A stretch of 64,000 bases of DNA from Actinomycetes bacterium (GCA_023431405.1 JAEYVZ010000006.1:1-64000), one strand, 5' to 3'. Counted from the stretch's first letter, positions 36,761 to 45,516 are shown. Program-made: numbers and translations. The notes: generated from the sequence alone by a model not told the origin.

Positions 36761-37717
36761 GTGGAAGACTTCGCAGACCATGTAGCCGACATCGCCCGAC
36801 TGTGCGACGAGAAGGCGGTCGTCGTCGCCGCCGTCGAATCGCTCACGAGCGGGGCGGTGGCCAGTGCGCTCGGGCAGGGTGAGAGCGCCGCCGAGTGGTT
36901 CGGCGGAGCGGTGGTGGCGTATCAGATGGAGACCAAGCAATCGGTTCTCGGCGTCGATCCCGGCACCGACCCGTGCTCACCGTCGTGCGCGCGCCAGCTC
37001 GCCGCAGGCGGACGGCTGCTTCTCGGTGTCGATGCGTGTGTCTCGACCACGGGGGTCGGCGGTCCCGACCCCGACGACGGACACCCCGCGGGCGAGGTGC
37101 ACATCGCGGTGGCTACCGCCGCGGGCGTGGATCATCGTGAGCACCGCTTCTCGGGCTCCCCCGAGGAGGTGGTGCAGCAGACGGTGGCCGCGGCCACCCA
37201 GGCCCTGCGAGAGGCGGTCGAGGGTCTCCCCGTGTCGGATTCGGACAGGGATGCCGATGGCATCCGCGTCGAGCCGATTCGCCCGTCGGACGCCGGTGAG
37301 GTCCTGACCATCCAGCGCGCGGCTTTCGTCAGCGAAGCCCAGATCTACGGAAGCGCGGACATGTCCCCGCTGACCCAGACCCTCGAGCAGATGGAGGCGG
37401 AGCTGGAGGAGGCCATCGGCTGGGTCGCTCGCCGCCGCGGGCGGCTCGTCGGAGCTCTTCGCGCTCGCGAGCAGGACGGACTCCTTCTTATCGGACGCAT
37501 CGCGATCGCCCCCGACGTGCAGGGCGAGGGGATCGGACGCCGTCTGCTGGCAGCGGCCGAAGCGGCCACGAGCGCTGACCAGGCGGAGCTGTTCACAGGC
37601 AGCCTGAGCGAGGCGAACATCCGCCTCTACGAGTCGTGCGGCTACCGGGAGACCGAGCGCATCGATCAGGGCGACGGCACCGCGCAGATCTTCATGCGCA
37701 AAGACCTGCGCGCCTGA
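36761..37717 (+). CDS. CinA-C nicotinamide-nucleotide amidase domain fused to GNAT acetyltransferase
   Basis: 318-residue bifunctional-looking protein. Residues 8-155 are a CinA C-terminal (PncC-like) domain, which deamidates NMN: AVESLTSGAVASALG replaces the usual AESCTGG but keeps Ser27 and Thr29, Lys59 is in AYQMETKQSVLGV, and STTGVGGPDPDDGHPAGEV is conserved. Residues about 168-318 are a GNAT N-acetyltransferase with the acetyl-CoA loop DVQGEGIGRRLL. The start is chosen at GTG 36761, which is about 20 residues before the domain; GTG 36755 is possible. The two domains normally occur as separate proteins. Confidence 0.85.
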   Translation: MEDFADHVADIARLCDEKAVVVAAVESLTSGAVASALGQGESAAEWFGGAVVAYQMETKQSVLGVDPGTDPCSPSCARQLAAGGRLLLGVDACVSTTGVGGPDPDDGHPAGEVHIAVATAAGVDHREHRFSGSPEEVVQQTVAAATQALREAVEGLPVSDSDRDADGIRVEPIRPSDAGEVLTIQRAAFVSEAQIYGSADMSPLTQTLEQMEAELEEAIGWVARRRGRLVGALRAREQDGLLLIGRIAIAPDVQGEGIGRRLLAAAEAATSADQAELFTGSLSEANIRLYESCGYRETERIDQGDGTAQIFMRKDLRA

Positions 37718-37760
37718 CCGTCGCCTTCTCCGCACCGGTCGGCTCAGTGGCGTCCTGGTT

Positions 37761-38033
37761 CTACTGATCTGACGGCAGTTCGGTACGCAGATCCGTAGGG
37801 CCGTCGTCGAGGCGGCCGGCGGGTTCGTCTTCGTCGCCCGTGAGGTCCTCGGGGCTGAGGTCTTCGGGGGCGAGATCTCCGTTGCCCTCCTCGCCGAGTT
37901 CCGCGATCACCGGGTCAGCCCCCTGGGTCTCGGGCTGTTCGGTGGGGCTCGGCAGGTCGCTTCTGGGGATGTCGTCGGCGGCAGGCACGTCGTCGAGATC
38001 AGGAGCGTCGGGGGTGCTGTTCGTCTCTTCCAT
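37761..38033 (-). CDS. Acidic, probably disordered 90-residue protein
   Basis: Predicted to be intrinsically disordered: rich in Asp, Glu, Pro and Gly, with segments such as DAPDLDDVPAADDIPRSD and LAPEDLSPEDLTGDEDEP, no hydrophobic core, no cysteine. Starts at ATG 38033 with no clear ribosome binding site. Similar acidic small proteins are common in Microbacteriaceae without known function. It follows the alpha/beta-hydrolase on the same strand with a 94-bp gap. Confidence 0.6.
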   Translation of the reverse strand: MEETNSTPDAPDLDDVPAADDIPRSDLPSPTEQPETQGADPVIAELGEEGNGDLAPEDLSPEDLTGDEDEPAGRLDDGPTDLRTELPSDQ

Positions 38034-38127
38034 GCGACCACCGTCTCGCGACCGCCACCGGACGCGAAGGGGGTTGCGTCTGCGGCGGCATCCGGTTACC
38101 GCGGCAGACGGCGATGACCGTGGCGGA

Positions 38128-38802
38128 TCAGTCCCAGTCGAGGTAGTCCTCGATGGCCCACGACGTGGCGCCCACGTGCGTGTAGGGGAAGGCGTATCCG
38201 CCGCCGTCGACGGCGACGACGCTGACCCGGTCGGGAGCGGCGTTCTGCAGCGCTTCACCGCCGGAGACCGGGGCGATCGAATCTTCGGTCCCCTGGATGA
38301 CGAGCACAGGCACCCCGTCCGCCAGCGACCGCCACTGGTCTTCGGAGGCAGCAGCACGCGCCGCCGCCTGCACCCGCCCTGCCTGCGGGTCGCGCGATTC
38401 CTCCGGGAAGTCGGCCACGGCCGCGGCAGCTGCGTCGTCGGCAGTCGCGACACCGAGCAGCAGCACGCCGTTGACGTGGTCGTGGTGGTCGAGCGAGACG
38501 GCGCGAGCGACGGCTCCCCCGAAGCCGTGTCCGCCGACCCAGGCATCGGAGATGCCGACGGCATCCATCACGTCGACGACGTCGGATGCCAGGTCGTGAA
38601 GCGTCACTTCGGTGCCCGTTGCCGGGCGGCGCGTGCCGACGCGAAGGACGCGGAAGTCCTCCTCGACGAGCACCGTGGCGAGGGTGTCGAGGTAGGACAC
38701 GCCGAGCCCTTCGGCGGGAAGCAGCACGACGGCCGGTCCGTTGCCTTCGTCGATGTAGGGGATCGCACGGCCATCGGCGTCGAAGATCTGGGTGTCGGTC
38801 AT
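38128..38802 (-). CDS. Alpha/beta-hydrolase fold protein lacking catalytic residues
   Basis: 224 residues with a clear alpha/beta-hydrolase layout: AVVLLPAEGLG (oxyanion strand), the nucleophile elbow at 90-96 reading GGHGFGG, VLVIQGTEDSIAP with acid Asp174, and a C-terminal helix ending YLDWD. The nucleophile position (Gly93) is normally Ser, Cys or Asp, and the usual catalytic His before the last helix appears replaced in GGGYAFP (Tyr203). It therefore looks like a non-catalytic member. ATG 38802 has GAGAGGACGC upstream. It follows the SRPBCC gene at 38969-39409 on the same strand. Confidence 0.8.
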   Translation of the reverse strand: MTDTQIFDADGRAIPYIDEGNGPAVVLLPAEGLGVSYLDTLATVLVEEDFRVLRVGTRRPATGTEVTLHDLASDVVDVMDAVGISDAWVGGHGFGGAVARAVSLDHHDHVNGVLLLGVATADDAAAAAVADFPEESRDPQAGRVQAAARAAASEDQWRSLADGVPVLVIQGTEDSIAPVSGGEALQNAAPDRVSVVAVDGGGYAFPYTHVGATSWAIEDYLDWD

Positions 38803-38925
38803 GATGCGTCCTCTCGCACGGCGGATGTCGGGGAAAGCTGCGGGCGCGGCCGCACGGGAGGAGGGCACCGGGGCGGCGAGCGCTCCCCCGATCCTACAAA
38901 GCCTGAGGAACACGCCCGCACGGAC

Positions 38926-38954
38926 CCCCGCGGCATCCGTGGGTCGACGCGGGG
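38926..38954 (-). terminator. Hairpin downstream of SRPBCC gene
   Basis: CCCCGCG-N15-CGCGGGG, a perfect 7-bp GC stem, lies 15 nt after the stop of the SRPBCC gene at 38969 and before the hydrolase gene. A possible terminator without a U-tract. Confidence 0.4.
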
Positions 38955-38968
38955 CGGACAGCGTCGTC

Positions 38969-39409
38969 TCAGGACGCGCGCGCACCGTCCAGCACCGTGA
39001 CCAGGCGCGCGAGGTCGGAGCGCAGTCCGCGCCGCAGCGACAGTCCGATGACGGGCTCGAAGAGGCGGGCCGCGCCTTTCAGCCGCACCTCCAGCGTCGC
39101 CTCGACCACGGCCCCTTCCGTGTGGGCACGCACCCGGTAGCTTCCGCCGCCGTGCCACGGGTCTCCGTCGAGAGTCCAGGCGACATACTCGCCGGGGGTG
39201 AAGGCCGTGACCGTCCACGACATCGTGAGGGCCTTCGATCCCATCTCCACATCGGTCTGCCCCTCGACGCCGATGGCAGGGTGCGCCGCGTCGAGGTACC
39301 GCGAACCGACGATCGACCGGCGCCAGCGGGTCTCGTTCGCCACATCGGAGAGAAAGTCGAACACCGTCGCGGCATCGGATGCCACGACCACCGAATGTCG
39401 CGTCTTCAC
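38969..39409 (-). CDS. SRPBCC family protein
   Basis: 146-residue START-like protein, second SRPBCC of the window. It begins KTRHSVVVASDAATVFDFLS and has WRRSIVGSRYLD, YVAWTLDGDPWHGGGSYRV and a C-terminal helix GLRSDLARLVTVLDG. Ligand unknown. Start set at GTG 39409 because GATACT (39416-39421) ends 7 nt upstream and the SRPBCC fold begins right there; the intervening GGAGAC may also help ribosome binding. It is divergent from the MpaB-like gene with 118 bp between. Confidence 0.82.
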   Translation of the reverse strand: MKTRHSVVVASDAATVFDFLSDVANETRWRRSIVGSRYLDAAHPAIGVEGQTDVEMGSKALTMSWTVTAFTPGEYVAWTLDGDPWHGGGSYRVRAHTEGAVVEATLEVRLKGAARLFEPVIGLSLRRGLRSDLARLVTVLDGARAS

Positions 39410-39527
39410 GTCTCCAGTATCGCGGGTCGAAGTCTGGCCTGTCGGAGCATCGCGGTTCGCGGGCTCGCCGGTCGGAGCGGGGACCTGGCGCGATCCCACC
39501 CCCACCGAGCCGTGGCACTCTGGAACG

Positions 39528-40448
39528 GTGACCCGGACCCCCTTGCGCGCGCGGCTCCTTTCGGCGTTGGCGGGCGATCCCGACGGCACCCCCGCGTGGG
39601 TGCGGGCGCTGGCCGACGGCGATGACCTCGGCTACTTCGCCGACGGAGGCGCAGCATGGACGGTTCATGCCGGCACCGCGACCTTCGTCGCCGGCATCCG
39701 CGCCCTCCTGATCCAGGCGCTGCACCCGGGCGCGATGGCGGGCGTCCATGACTTCTCGCGCTACCGAGAAGATCCGATCGGCCGCCTGACCGGCACGGTG
39801 CGATGGATCATCTGCGTCACCTACGGGTCGACTCAGCAGGCGGAGGCCGAGACGGCCCGAGTCGGACGCCTTCACCAGCGCGTCACCGGCACGTATGAGA
39901 CGGATGCCGGACCTCGCCCGTACTCGGCATCTGACGCGTCACTGCTCGAATGGGTGCACCTCGCGTTCACCGAGGCGTTCCTCGGAGCGCACCTGCGCTG
40001 GGGCGGCCCGATCCCCGGTGGAGCTGACGCGTATGTGAGCGAATGGGCGCAGGCCGGACGACTGATGCGCGTTCCCGATCCGCCTGAGACCCAGGCGGCC
40101 CTGAGGGTGCGGATGGACGGGTATCTCGAGCGGTGCGAACTCGTCTCCGATGCACGCGTCGCGGACGTCGTGCGCTTCCTCCGTGACGTGCCGTTCACCG
40201 GATCGATGCGTCTCGCCTACCGTGTGCTGTTCGCTGCCGCCGTTGCGAGCCTCCCTCGGGAGTATCGCAAGATGCTCGGTCTGAGGCGCGCCCCGCTCCC
40301 CGTCATCACCACCACGCGGATCGTGCTGGCTCTCTCCTCGCGGGCCCTCGGATCGGGCCCGCGCGCCCACGACTTCGCCCGGCAGCGCCACCAACGGCTG
40401 CAGGAGGCCGACGAGCAGGGCTCAGCGGCGCCACGGCTCACACACTGA
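39528..40448 (+). CDS. MpaB/DUF2236 family oxygenase-like protein
   Basis: 306-residue protein of the ER-bound oxygenase/latex-clearing-like DUF2236 family, whose members include heme-binding oxygenases. The family signature IQALHPGAMAGVHDFSRYRED and RTVRWIICVTYGS-type region are present, with the heme-ligand His in ALHPG. GTG 39528 is 7 nt after CACTCT (39516-39521), consistent with a leaderless transcript. Substrate unknown. The DUF4262 gene lies 35 bp downstream in the opposite direction. Confidence 0.85.
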   Translation: MTRTPLRARLLSALAGDPDGTPAWVRALADGDDLGYFADGGAAWTVHAGTATFVAGIRALLIQALHPGAMAGVHDFSRYREDPIGRLTGTVRWIICVTYGSTQQAEAETARVGRLHQRVTGTYETDAGPRPYSASDASLLEWVHLAFTEAFLGAHLRWGGPIPGGADAYVSEWAQAGRLMRVPDPPETQAALRVRMDGYLERCELVSDARVADVVRFLRDVPFTGSMRLAYRVLFAAAVASLPREYRKMLGLRRAPLPVITTTRIVLALSSRALGSGPRAHDFARQRHQRLQEADEQGSAAPRLTH

Positions 40449-40483
40449 GGCGCATCGCCACGACGTCGCGGCACGGAACACCG

Positions 40484-41224
40484 TCACGACGGCGAGCTCC
40501 ATCCCTGCTCGTGCAGTCTCGCGACCCCGTCGATCAGAAGATCCAGCGCGAACGCGAATTCGGCGTCGTCGTCGCACCCTGCCCCCGCGTGCGGTGCGGT
40601 GGTCGCCATCCGCACGATCGCCGGGTAGTCGGCGGCGAACTCCGACATGGCCCGCGCACGCAGAGCCGGGTCGTCAGGCACAGCGGGGGTGGGCAGCACA
40701 TCGCGCGTGATCCCCCACATCCGGGTGCTCAGCGCGTGCATCGCATGATGCACGAGATCTGCAGACAGGCCGCCACCGAACGACCTCCGAGGCGAACCGA
40801 GGACCGGTTGTGCTTCTGGCGTATTGCGATAGCCGATGTCCCACGGGAAGCTGCCGTTGGAATCCGGCCACACCAATTGAAGTGCTTCGAAATCGCCGAG
40901 CATCCTCTCAGCCGCCGTCAACCTGCGGCGATCATCGACGCGGATGAGCGCCACCTCCCCCGACTCCGTGAGGGCATCTGTGCGATCGCCCGGTTGGAAC
41001 GCTCCGCTCGATTCCTGTTCGTCCACCGCATTCCTGATGAACACGTCAGCGACTTCTGCCGGTAGACCGGTGATCACGAGTTCGTCCCAACCTTTCGCCG
41101 TGAGACCAACCGTGTAGGAGAACGGTGCGGCAGCTCCATCGCCGAGTACGTGCCTGATCGCCCAGCCGTGCGTGTCGACGATTCGCTCCAAGTCGGCGAA
41201 TGCGCGCTCGTTCGGGCTGTCCAT
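40484..41224 (-). CDS. DUF4262 family protein
   Basis: 246 residues. The N-terminal 150 match DUF4262 (a common actinobacterial family of unknown function): GWAIRHVLGD, FSYTVGLTAKGWDELVITGL and WPDSNGSFPWDIGY. The C-terminal part (LSADLVHHAMHALSTRMWG, ADYPAIVRM) is an extra helical region. ATG 41224 with TGAGGTCAGGTC upstream. It follows ychF in the same direction by 35 bp and may be co-transcribed. Confidence 0.8.
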   Translation of the reverse strand: MDSPNERAFADLERIVDTHGWAIRHVLGDGAAAPFSYTVGLTAKGWDELVITGLPAEVADVFIRNAVDEQESSGAFQPGDRTDALTESGEVALIRVDDRRRLTAAERMLGDFEALQLVWPDSNGSFPWDIGYRNTPEAQPVLGSPRRSFGGGLSADLVHHAMHALSTRMWGITRDVLPTPAVPDDPALRARAMSEFAADYPAIVRMATTAPHAGAGCDDDAEFAFALDLLIDGVARLHEQGWSSPS

Positions 41225-41259
41225 GACCTGACCTCAGCGGTGGCGGCCCCGCCGGATAC

Positions 41260-42333
41260 TCACACGTTGAAGCGGAACTCCACGACGTCGCCGTCCTGCA
41301 TGACGTAGTCCTTGCCCTCCAGGCGCGCTTTGCCCTTCGCACGGGCTTCGATGACCGATCCGGCCGCGACGAGGTCGTCGAACGAGATGACCTCGGCCTT
41401 GATGAAGCCCTTCTCGAAGTCCGTGTGGATGACTCCTGCCGCCTGCGGGGCCTTCCAGCCCTTGCCGATGGTCCATGCGCGGGCCTCCTTCGGCCCGGCG
41501 GTGAGGTAGGTCTGAAGCCCCAGAGTGTCGAAACCGATGCGCGCGAGCTGATCGAGGCCCGACTCCTCCTGACCGGTCGATGCGAGCAGCTCGGCGGCAT
41601 CCTCCGGGTCGAGGTCGATGAGCTCCGACTCGATCTTCGCGTCGAGGAACACGGCCTGCGCCGGCGCCACGAGGGCCGCGAGCTCCGCCTTGCGCGCGTC
41701 GTCGGTCAGCACGGCCTCATCGACGTTGAACACGAAGATGAACGGCTTGGCGGTGAGCAGCCCGAGCTCCTTGATGGGCGCCAGGTCGATTCCGGATGCC
41801 GACAGCAGCTCACCGCGTTGCAGCGCTTCGCGTGCCTCCTGCGCCGTCTGCAGCACGACGGGGTCGAGCTTCTTGCCACGCACTTCCTTCTCGTACCGGA
41901 CGATCGCTTTCTCGAGCGTCTCGAGATCGGCGAGCTGCAGCTCGGCGTTGATGGTCTCCATGTCGGATGCCGGGTCGACCTTACCGTCGACGTGCACGAC
42001 GTCGCCGTCAGCGAAGCCGCGGACGACCTGCGCGATGGCGTCGGCCTCGCGGATGTTGGCGAGGAACTTGTTGCCGAGCCCCTCCCCCTCGCTCGCGCCG
42101 CGGACGATGCCGGCGATGTCGACGAAGGAGACCGCCGCGGGGAGGATGCGCTCGGAGCCGAAGATCTCGGCGAGGGTGTTCAGGCGTGGGTCGGGAAGGT
42201 TCACCACGCCGACGTTCGGCTCGATCGTCGCGAACGGATAGTTGGCCGCGAGCACCTGATTCTTGGTGAGGGCGTTGAAGAGCGTCGACTTGCCGACGTT
42301 GGGGAGACCGACGATTCCGATGGTAAGAGCCAC
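41260..42333 (-). CDS. ychF: Redox-regulated ATPase YchF (Obg-like ATPase)
   Basis: 357-residue universally conserved P-loop protein that hydrolyses ATP and binds ribosomes. P-loop GIVGLPNVGKSTLFNAL, switch DIAGIVRGASEGEGLGN, the NVDE replacement of the GTP-specific NKxD motif (FVFNVDEAVL), and the C-terminal TGS domain (DFEKGFIKAEVISFDDL) are all present. The start is GTG 42333; a TAGACT (42342-42347) ends 9 nt upstream. The 115-bp gap before the methyltransferase contains two copies of a 15-bp repeat. Confidence 0.97.
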   Translation of the reverse strand: MALTIGIVGLPNVGKSTLFNALTKNQVLAANYPFATIEPNVGVVNLPDPRLNTLAEIFGSERILPAAVSFVDIAGIVRGASEGEGLGNKFLANIREADAIAQVVRGFADGDVVHVDGKVDPASDMETINAELQLADLETLEKAIVRYEKEVRGKKLDPVVLQTAQEAREALQRGELLSASGIDLAPIKELGLLTAKPFIFVFNVDEAVLTDDARKAELAALVAPAQAVFLDAKIESELIDLDPEDAAELLASTGQEESGLDQLARIGFDTLGLQTYLTAGPKEARAWTIGKGWKAPQAAGVIHTDFEKGFIKAEVISFDDLVAAGSVIEARAKGKARLEGKDYVMQDGDVVEFRFNV

Positions 42334-42380
42334 GGGATGTCAGTCTACGTGGCCTGCCGCGCTCCCCCGCGCCGGGCGAC

Positions 42381-42410
42381 CCCGCGCAGAACGACCCCGC
42401 GCAGAACGAC
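42381..42410. repeat. 15-bp tandem repeat, two copies
   Basis: CCCGCGCAGAACGAC occurs twice without spacer between ychF and the methyltransferase gene. A further partial copy (CCGGGCGAC) precedes it. No gene covers it. Confidence 0.8.
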
Positions 42411-42448
42411 CCAGGCCGCAGGGGCGCGTGTCGCGGGGAATGCGGGGT

Positions 42449-43201
42449 TCACGGCCGGCGCACCCGGAAGGCGCGTGTGACGTAGGGCAGATCGACGGTC
42501 GCCTCTCCCCTCGCACCGATCTCGTCGAACAGCTGGGCGCACTCGCGCTCGATCCGCGCCCGCTCGTGCGCCGCGGCGGTGATGATGTAGCTGCGGGAGG
42601 CGACCATGGCGGTGAGGGTCGACCGGGTGACCGGCCGAGCCCACTCCCACGACGCCTCTTCGGGGATACCGAACGGCGAGCGCACCGGCGGCGGCCCTTC
42701 GGCGAGCATCTCCTCCGCGTGGCTTCCCCGCATGATGCGTGTGAGGCGCGCCACCCAGGGGACGCTCTCGTCGCGGATGTTCCAGACGAGGCCCAGAACG
42801 CCGCCGGGGCGCAGGACGCGGGCGACCTCTCGCGACGCGGCGTCGGGTTCCACCCAGTGCCATGCTTGACCGAACACCGCGGCATCCACAGACGCGTCGG
42901 CCAACGGCAGCAGCTCACCGGTGCCCCGCAAGGCGGGGACTCCACGCACGCTCTCCCGGAGCGCGTCGAGCATCTTCTCGTCGGGATCGATCGCCACGAC
43001 ATCAGCACCTCTGCTGAGGAGCGCCCGCGTGAGCTTGCCCGTGCCCGCCCCCACGTCGGCCACCCGGGGGCGTGGCGCATCGCGGGAGGTCGCGGGCTGC
43101 AGCATCCAGTCGACGGCCTCGAGGGGGTAGTCGGGCCTGCCCGACTCATAGGTCTTCGCCGCTTGCCCGAACGACATGGAGAGCTGGTCGCGGTCGGTCA
43201 T
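42449..43201 (-). CDS. Class I SAM-dependent methyltransferase
   Basis: 250-residue methyltransferase. Motif I is VADVGAGTGKLTRALL, followed by an acidic residue in VVAIDPDEKML, motif II VFGQAWHWVEPD and motif III VLRPGGVLGLVWN. The group resembles small-molecule methyltransferases of the Trm/Tam type; target unknown. ATG 43201 starts 7 nt after TATGGT (43208-43213), so the transcript is probably leaderless, and the divergent exonuclease start lies 71 bp away. Confidence 0.9.
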   Translation of the reverse strand: MTDRDQLSMSFGQAAKTYESGRPDYPLEAVDWMLQPATSRDAPRPRVADVGAGTGKLTRALLSRGADVVAIDPDEKMLDALRESVRGVPALRGTGELLPLADASVDAAVFGQAWHWVEPDAASREVARVLRPGGVLGLVWNIRDESVPWVARLTRIMRGSHAEEMLAEGPPPVRSPFGIPEEASWEWARPVTRSTLTAMVASRSYIITAAAHERARIERECAQLFDEIGARGEATVDLPYVTRAFRVRRP

Positions 43202-43271
43202 GCCTCGACCATACGCGGCCGCCCCGGCGCGCCTTCCCCGTGCCGTGGCGGGCGCGGGTGAATCTTGAGGC

Positions 43272-43934
43272 GTGCCTCTGGATTTCACCGCGATCGACTT
43301 CGAGACGGCGAACTCCTCGAGCGCGTCGGCGTGCGCCGTGGGCCTCGCCCGCGTACGCGACGGACGCGTCGTCGAGACCGCCGGATGGCTCATCCAGCCG
43401 CCGCCGGGCCACGACCGCTTCTTCGAGATCAACGTCGGCATCCACGGCATCACCGCCGCCGACGTCGCCGAGGCACCCGGCTGGTCGGCGCAGCTGAGCG
43501 ATCTGCTCGACTTCGCCGGCGATGACATCCTGGTCGCCCACAACGCCGGGTTCGACATGACCGTGCTGCGGCGGGCGTGCGAGGCGACCGGCGACGCCTA
43601 CCCGGCCTTCCGATACCTCTGCAGCCTGCAGGTGGCGCGAAAGACCTACGAGCTCGACTCGTACCGACTGCCGATGGCCGCTGCTGCAGCCGGATTCCTC
43701 GATTTCGCGCACCACGATGCGTCCGCCGACGCACTCGCCTGCGCACACATCGTGATCGACGCCGCCGCACGCGCCCAGGCTCAGGATGCCGTCGAGCTCG
43801 CGATGCTGCTCGGCCTGCGCATCCCGCAGGTGCCGGTGCCCGCCCGGGAACCGGCCACCGCCGCGGCGATCCTGCCGCTCGCGCCGACGACAGAGAACAC
43901 CCCCGACATCGCCCCGGTCGCCATCGTCGCCTGA
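43272..43934 (+). CDS. DnaQ-like 3'-5' exonuclease domain protein
   Basis: 220 residues. The DEDDh exonuclease core begins at AIDFETANSS (motif I Asp and Glu), followed by motif II LVAHNAGFDMTVL and the final HDASADALACAHI with the catalytic His/Asp. This is the polymerase III epsilon-like class, which also contains free RNases and nucleases; which one it is cannot be told. GTG 43272 lies 7 nt behind GAATCT. RmuC, a nuclease-related recombination protein, follows at 52 bp and may form a unit. Confidence 0.88.
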   Translation: MPLDFTAIDFETANSSSASACAVGLARVRDGRVVETAGWLIQPPPGHDRFFEINVGIHGITAADVAEAPGWSAQLSDLLDFAGDDILVAHNAGFDMTVLRRACEATGDAYPAFRYLCSLQVARKTYELDSYRLPMAAAAAGFLDFAHHDASADALACAHIVIDAAARAQAQDAVELAMLLGLRIPQVPVPAREPATAAAILPLAPTTENTPDIAPVAIVA

Positions 43935-43985
43935 CACGCGCCGAGGGCATTCTGCGATGTCGGAGCCCTCGGGCATGCTGGCGTC

Positions 43986-45353
43986 ATGGACGTCTTCTTC
44001 CTCACTCTGACCGCCGTGCTGTGCGTGCTGGCAGGACTCGTCGCGGGGTGGTTCGCGGGAGCCGCGCGAGCGGGCGAACGCGCCGCGTCGGCGCAGAGCA
44101 CCCTCGCGGCGCGCGTGGCGGCATCGCAGGCCGAGCGAGACGCCCTGCGGCAGCAGCTCGAGGAGCAGCGCGCCCTCACCCGCGAACTGGGAGCCCAGGC
44201 TAGAGCAGACGTCGCCGCGCGTGAGGAGCGGGAACGACGGGAGCAGCAGGTGCTGCGTGCGCTCGCGCCCGTGCAGGAGTCGCTCCAGAGCATGCAGCTC
44301 AAGGTCGATGAGCTCGAGCGCGACCGCCGCCTCCAGTACGGCTCGCTCGCGGAACAGCTGCGCCGCAGCCACGAACAGCACGAGAGCCTCCGCAGCACCA
44401 CGGAGTCCCTCGCCGGCGCCCTGCGGTCGAACTCCGCGCGCGGGGTGTGGGGTGAGACACAGTTGCGGCGCATCGTCGAGTCGGCAGGGCTCACCCGCTA
44501 TGTCGACTTCGAGACCCAGGCCTCGATCTCGTCCGACTCAGGAGCCGGTCGGCCCGATCTCGTCGTCCGGCTCCCCGGCGACAAGGCTCTCGCCGTCGAC
44601 GCGAAAGTCCCCCTCGACGCCTATCTGGAAGCCAGCGCGATCCCGGTCACCGCGACCGGCGAAGAAGGCGCGCGGCGCAAGAGTCTTCTCGAGCGCCACG
44701 TGAAGGCCGTGCGCGCCCATGTCGACGCGCTCGCCAAGAAGTCGTACTGGGCGGGCCTGTCGTCGAGCCCGGAGTTCGTCGTGTGCTTCATCCCGAGTGA
44801 GTCGCTGCTGGCGGCCGCCCTCGAAGAAGACCCCTCGCTCCTCGACTACGCCTTCGGGCGACGCGTGGCGCTCGCCTCCCCAGTCAACCTCTGGGCCGTC
44901 CTCAAGACCGTCGCATATACCTGGACCCAGCAGGACGTGTCCGATGAAGCGAAGAAGCTCTTCGCCTTGGGCAATGAGCTCTACCATCGCCTCGGCGGAC
45001 TCGCCCGACACACCGACGACCTCCGTCGGGCGATCGAGCGCACCGTCGCCAGTTACAACCGCTTCGCCGGCGCACTCGAGTCGCGCGTGCTGGTCAGCGC
45101 GCGGCGCTTCCCGGGAATCGACGACACTCGTCTGGAAGCCGTCGCGGCGCCCTCGCCTATCGAAACGACTCCGCGCCAACTGACGGCATCCGAACTCATC
45201 TCGCCCGACGTCACGGAGGAGGCCATCGACACCACGGCGACCCGCCGAGAGGAGACGTCAGCCGACCTGCTCGCCGATGTCGGCGATCTTCGCGACAGGC
45301 TGCTGCCCTTCGAGGGCGACGAAGAGGTCAGCCTCCCGGGAAGAAGTTCATGA
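43986..45353 (+). CDS. rmuC: DNA recombination protein RmuC
   Basis: 455-residue protein with one N-terminal membrane helix (residues 2-22), a long coiled coil (about 40-150, rich in Glu/Arg/Gln) and the conserved RmuC PD-(D/E)XK-like nuclease domain: RGVWGETQLRRIVESAGL, RPDLVVRLPGDKALAVDAKV and SYWAGLSSSPEFVVCFIP. RmuC limits sequence inversions during recombination. The start ATG is close to CATGCT (43975-43980; 6 nt). The tail overlaps by 26 bp the convergent small gene. Confidence 0.95.
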   Translation: MDVFFLTLTAVLCVLAGLVAGWFAGAARAGERAASAQSTLAARVAASQAERDALRQQLEEQRALTRELGAQARADVAAREERERREQQVLRALAPVQESLQSMQLKVDELERDRRLQYGSLAEQLRRSHEQHESLRSTTESLAGALRSNSARGVWGETQLRRIVESAGLTRYVDFETQASISSDSGAGRPDLVVRLPGDKALAVDAKVPLDAYLEASAIPVTATGEEGARRKSLLERHVKAVRAHVDALAKKSYWAGLSSSPEFVVCFIPSESLLAAALEEDPSLLDYAFGRRVALASPVNLWAVLKTVAYTWTQQDVSDEAKKLFALGNELYHRLGGLARHTDDLRRAIERTVASYNRFAGALESRVLVSARRFPGIDDTRLEAVAAPSPIETTPRQLTASELISPDVTEEAIDTTATRREETSADLLADVGDLRDRLLPFEGDEEVSLPGRSS

Positions 45354-45516
45354 GCCCGACGACCGCGACAGAAACGGCCACGAAAGCGCCGATGAGCCAC
45401 CAGGCGTTCACCTGGTGCCCCTCAGGGGCGCGGCGGCGCAGAAGAACATCGGGACGACGAGCCGGGTCGACGGGTACCGCGATCTGACCGGTCTGAGGAC
45501 TGTTCACAGCGGACAT
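45328..45516 (-). CDS. Small single-helix membrane protein, 62 aa
   Basis: 62 residues: a soluble N-terminus with RRPDVLLRRRAPEGHQ followed by one C-terminal membrane helix WWLIGAFVAVSVAVVGLMNF. Function not recognised. ATG 45516 is preceded by TGGAGT; longer starts (ATG 45597) give no homology. It overlaps the last 26 bp of rmuC, on the opposite strand. Confidence 0.6.
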   Translation of the reverse strand: MSAVNSPQTGQIAVPVDPARRPDVLLRRRAPEGHQVNAWWLIGAFVAVSVAVVGLMNFFPGG

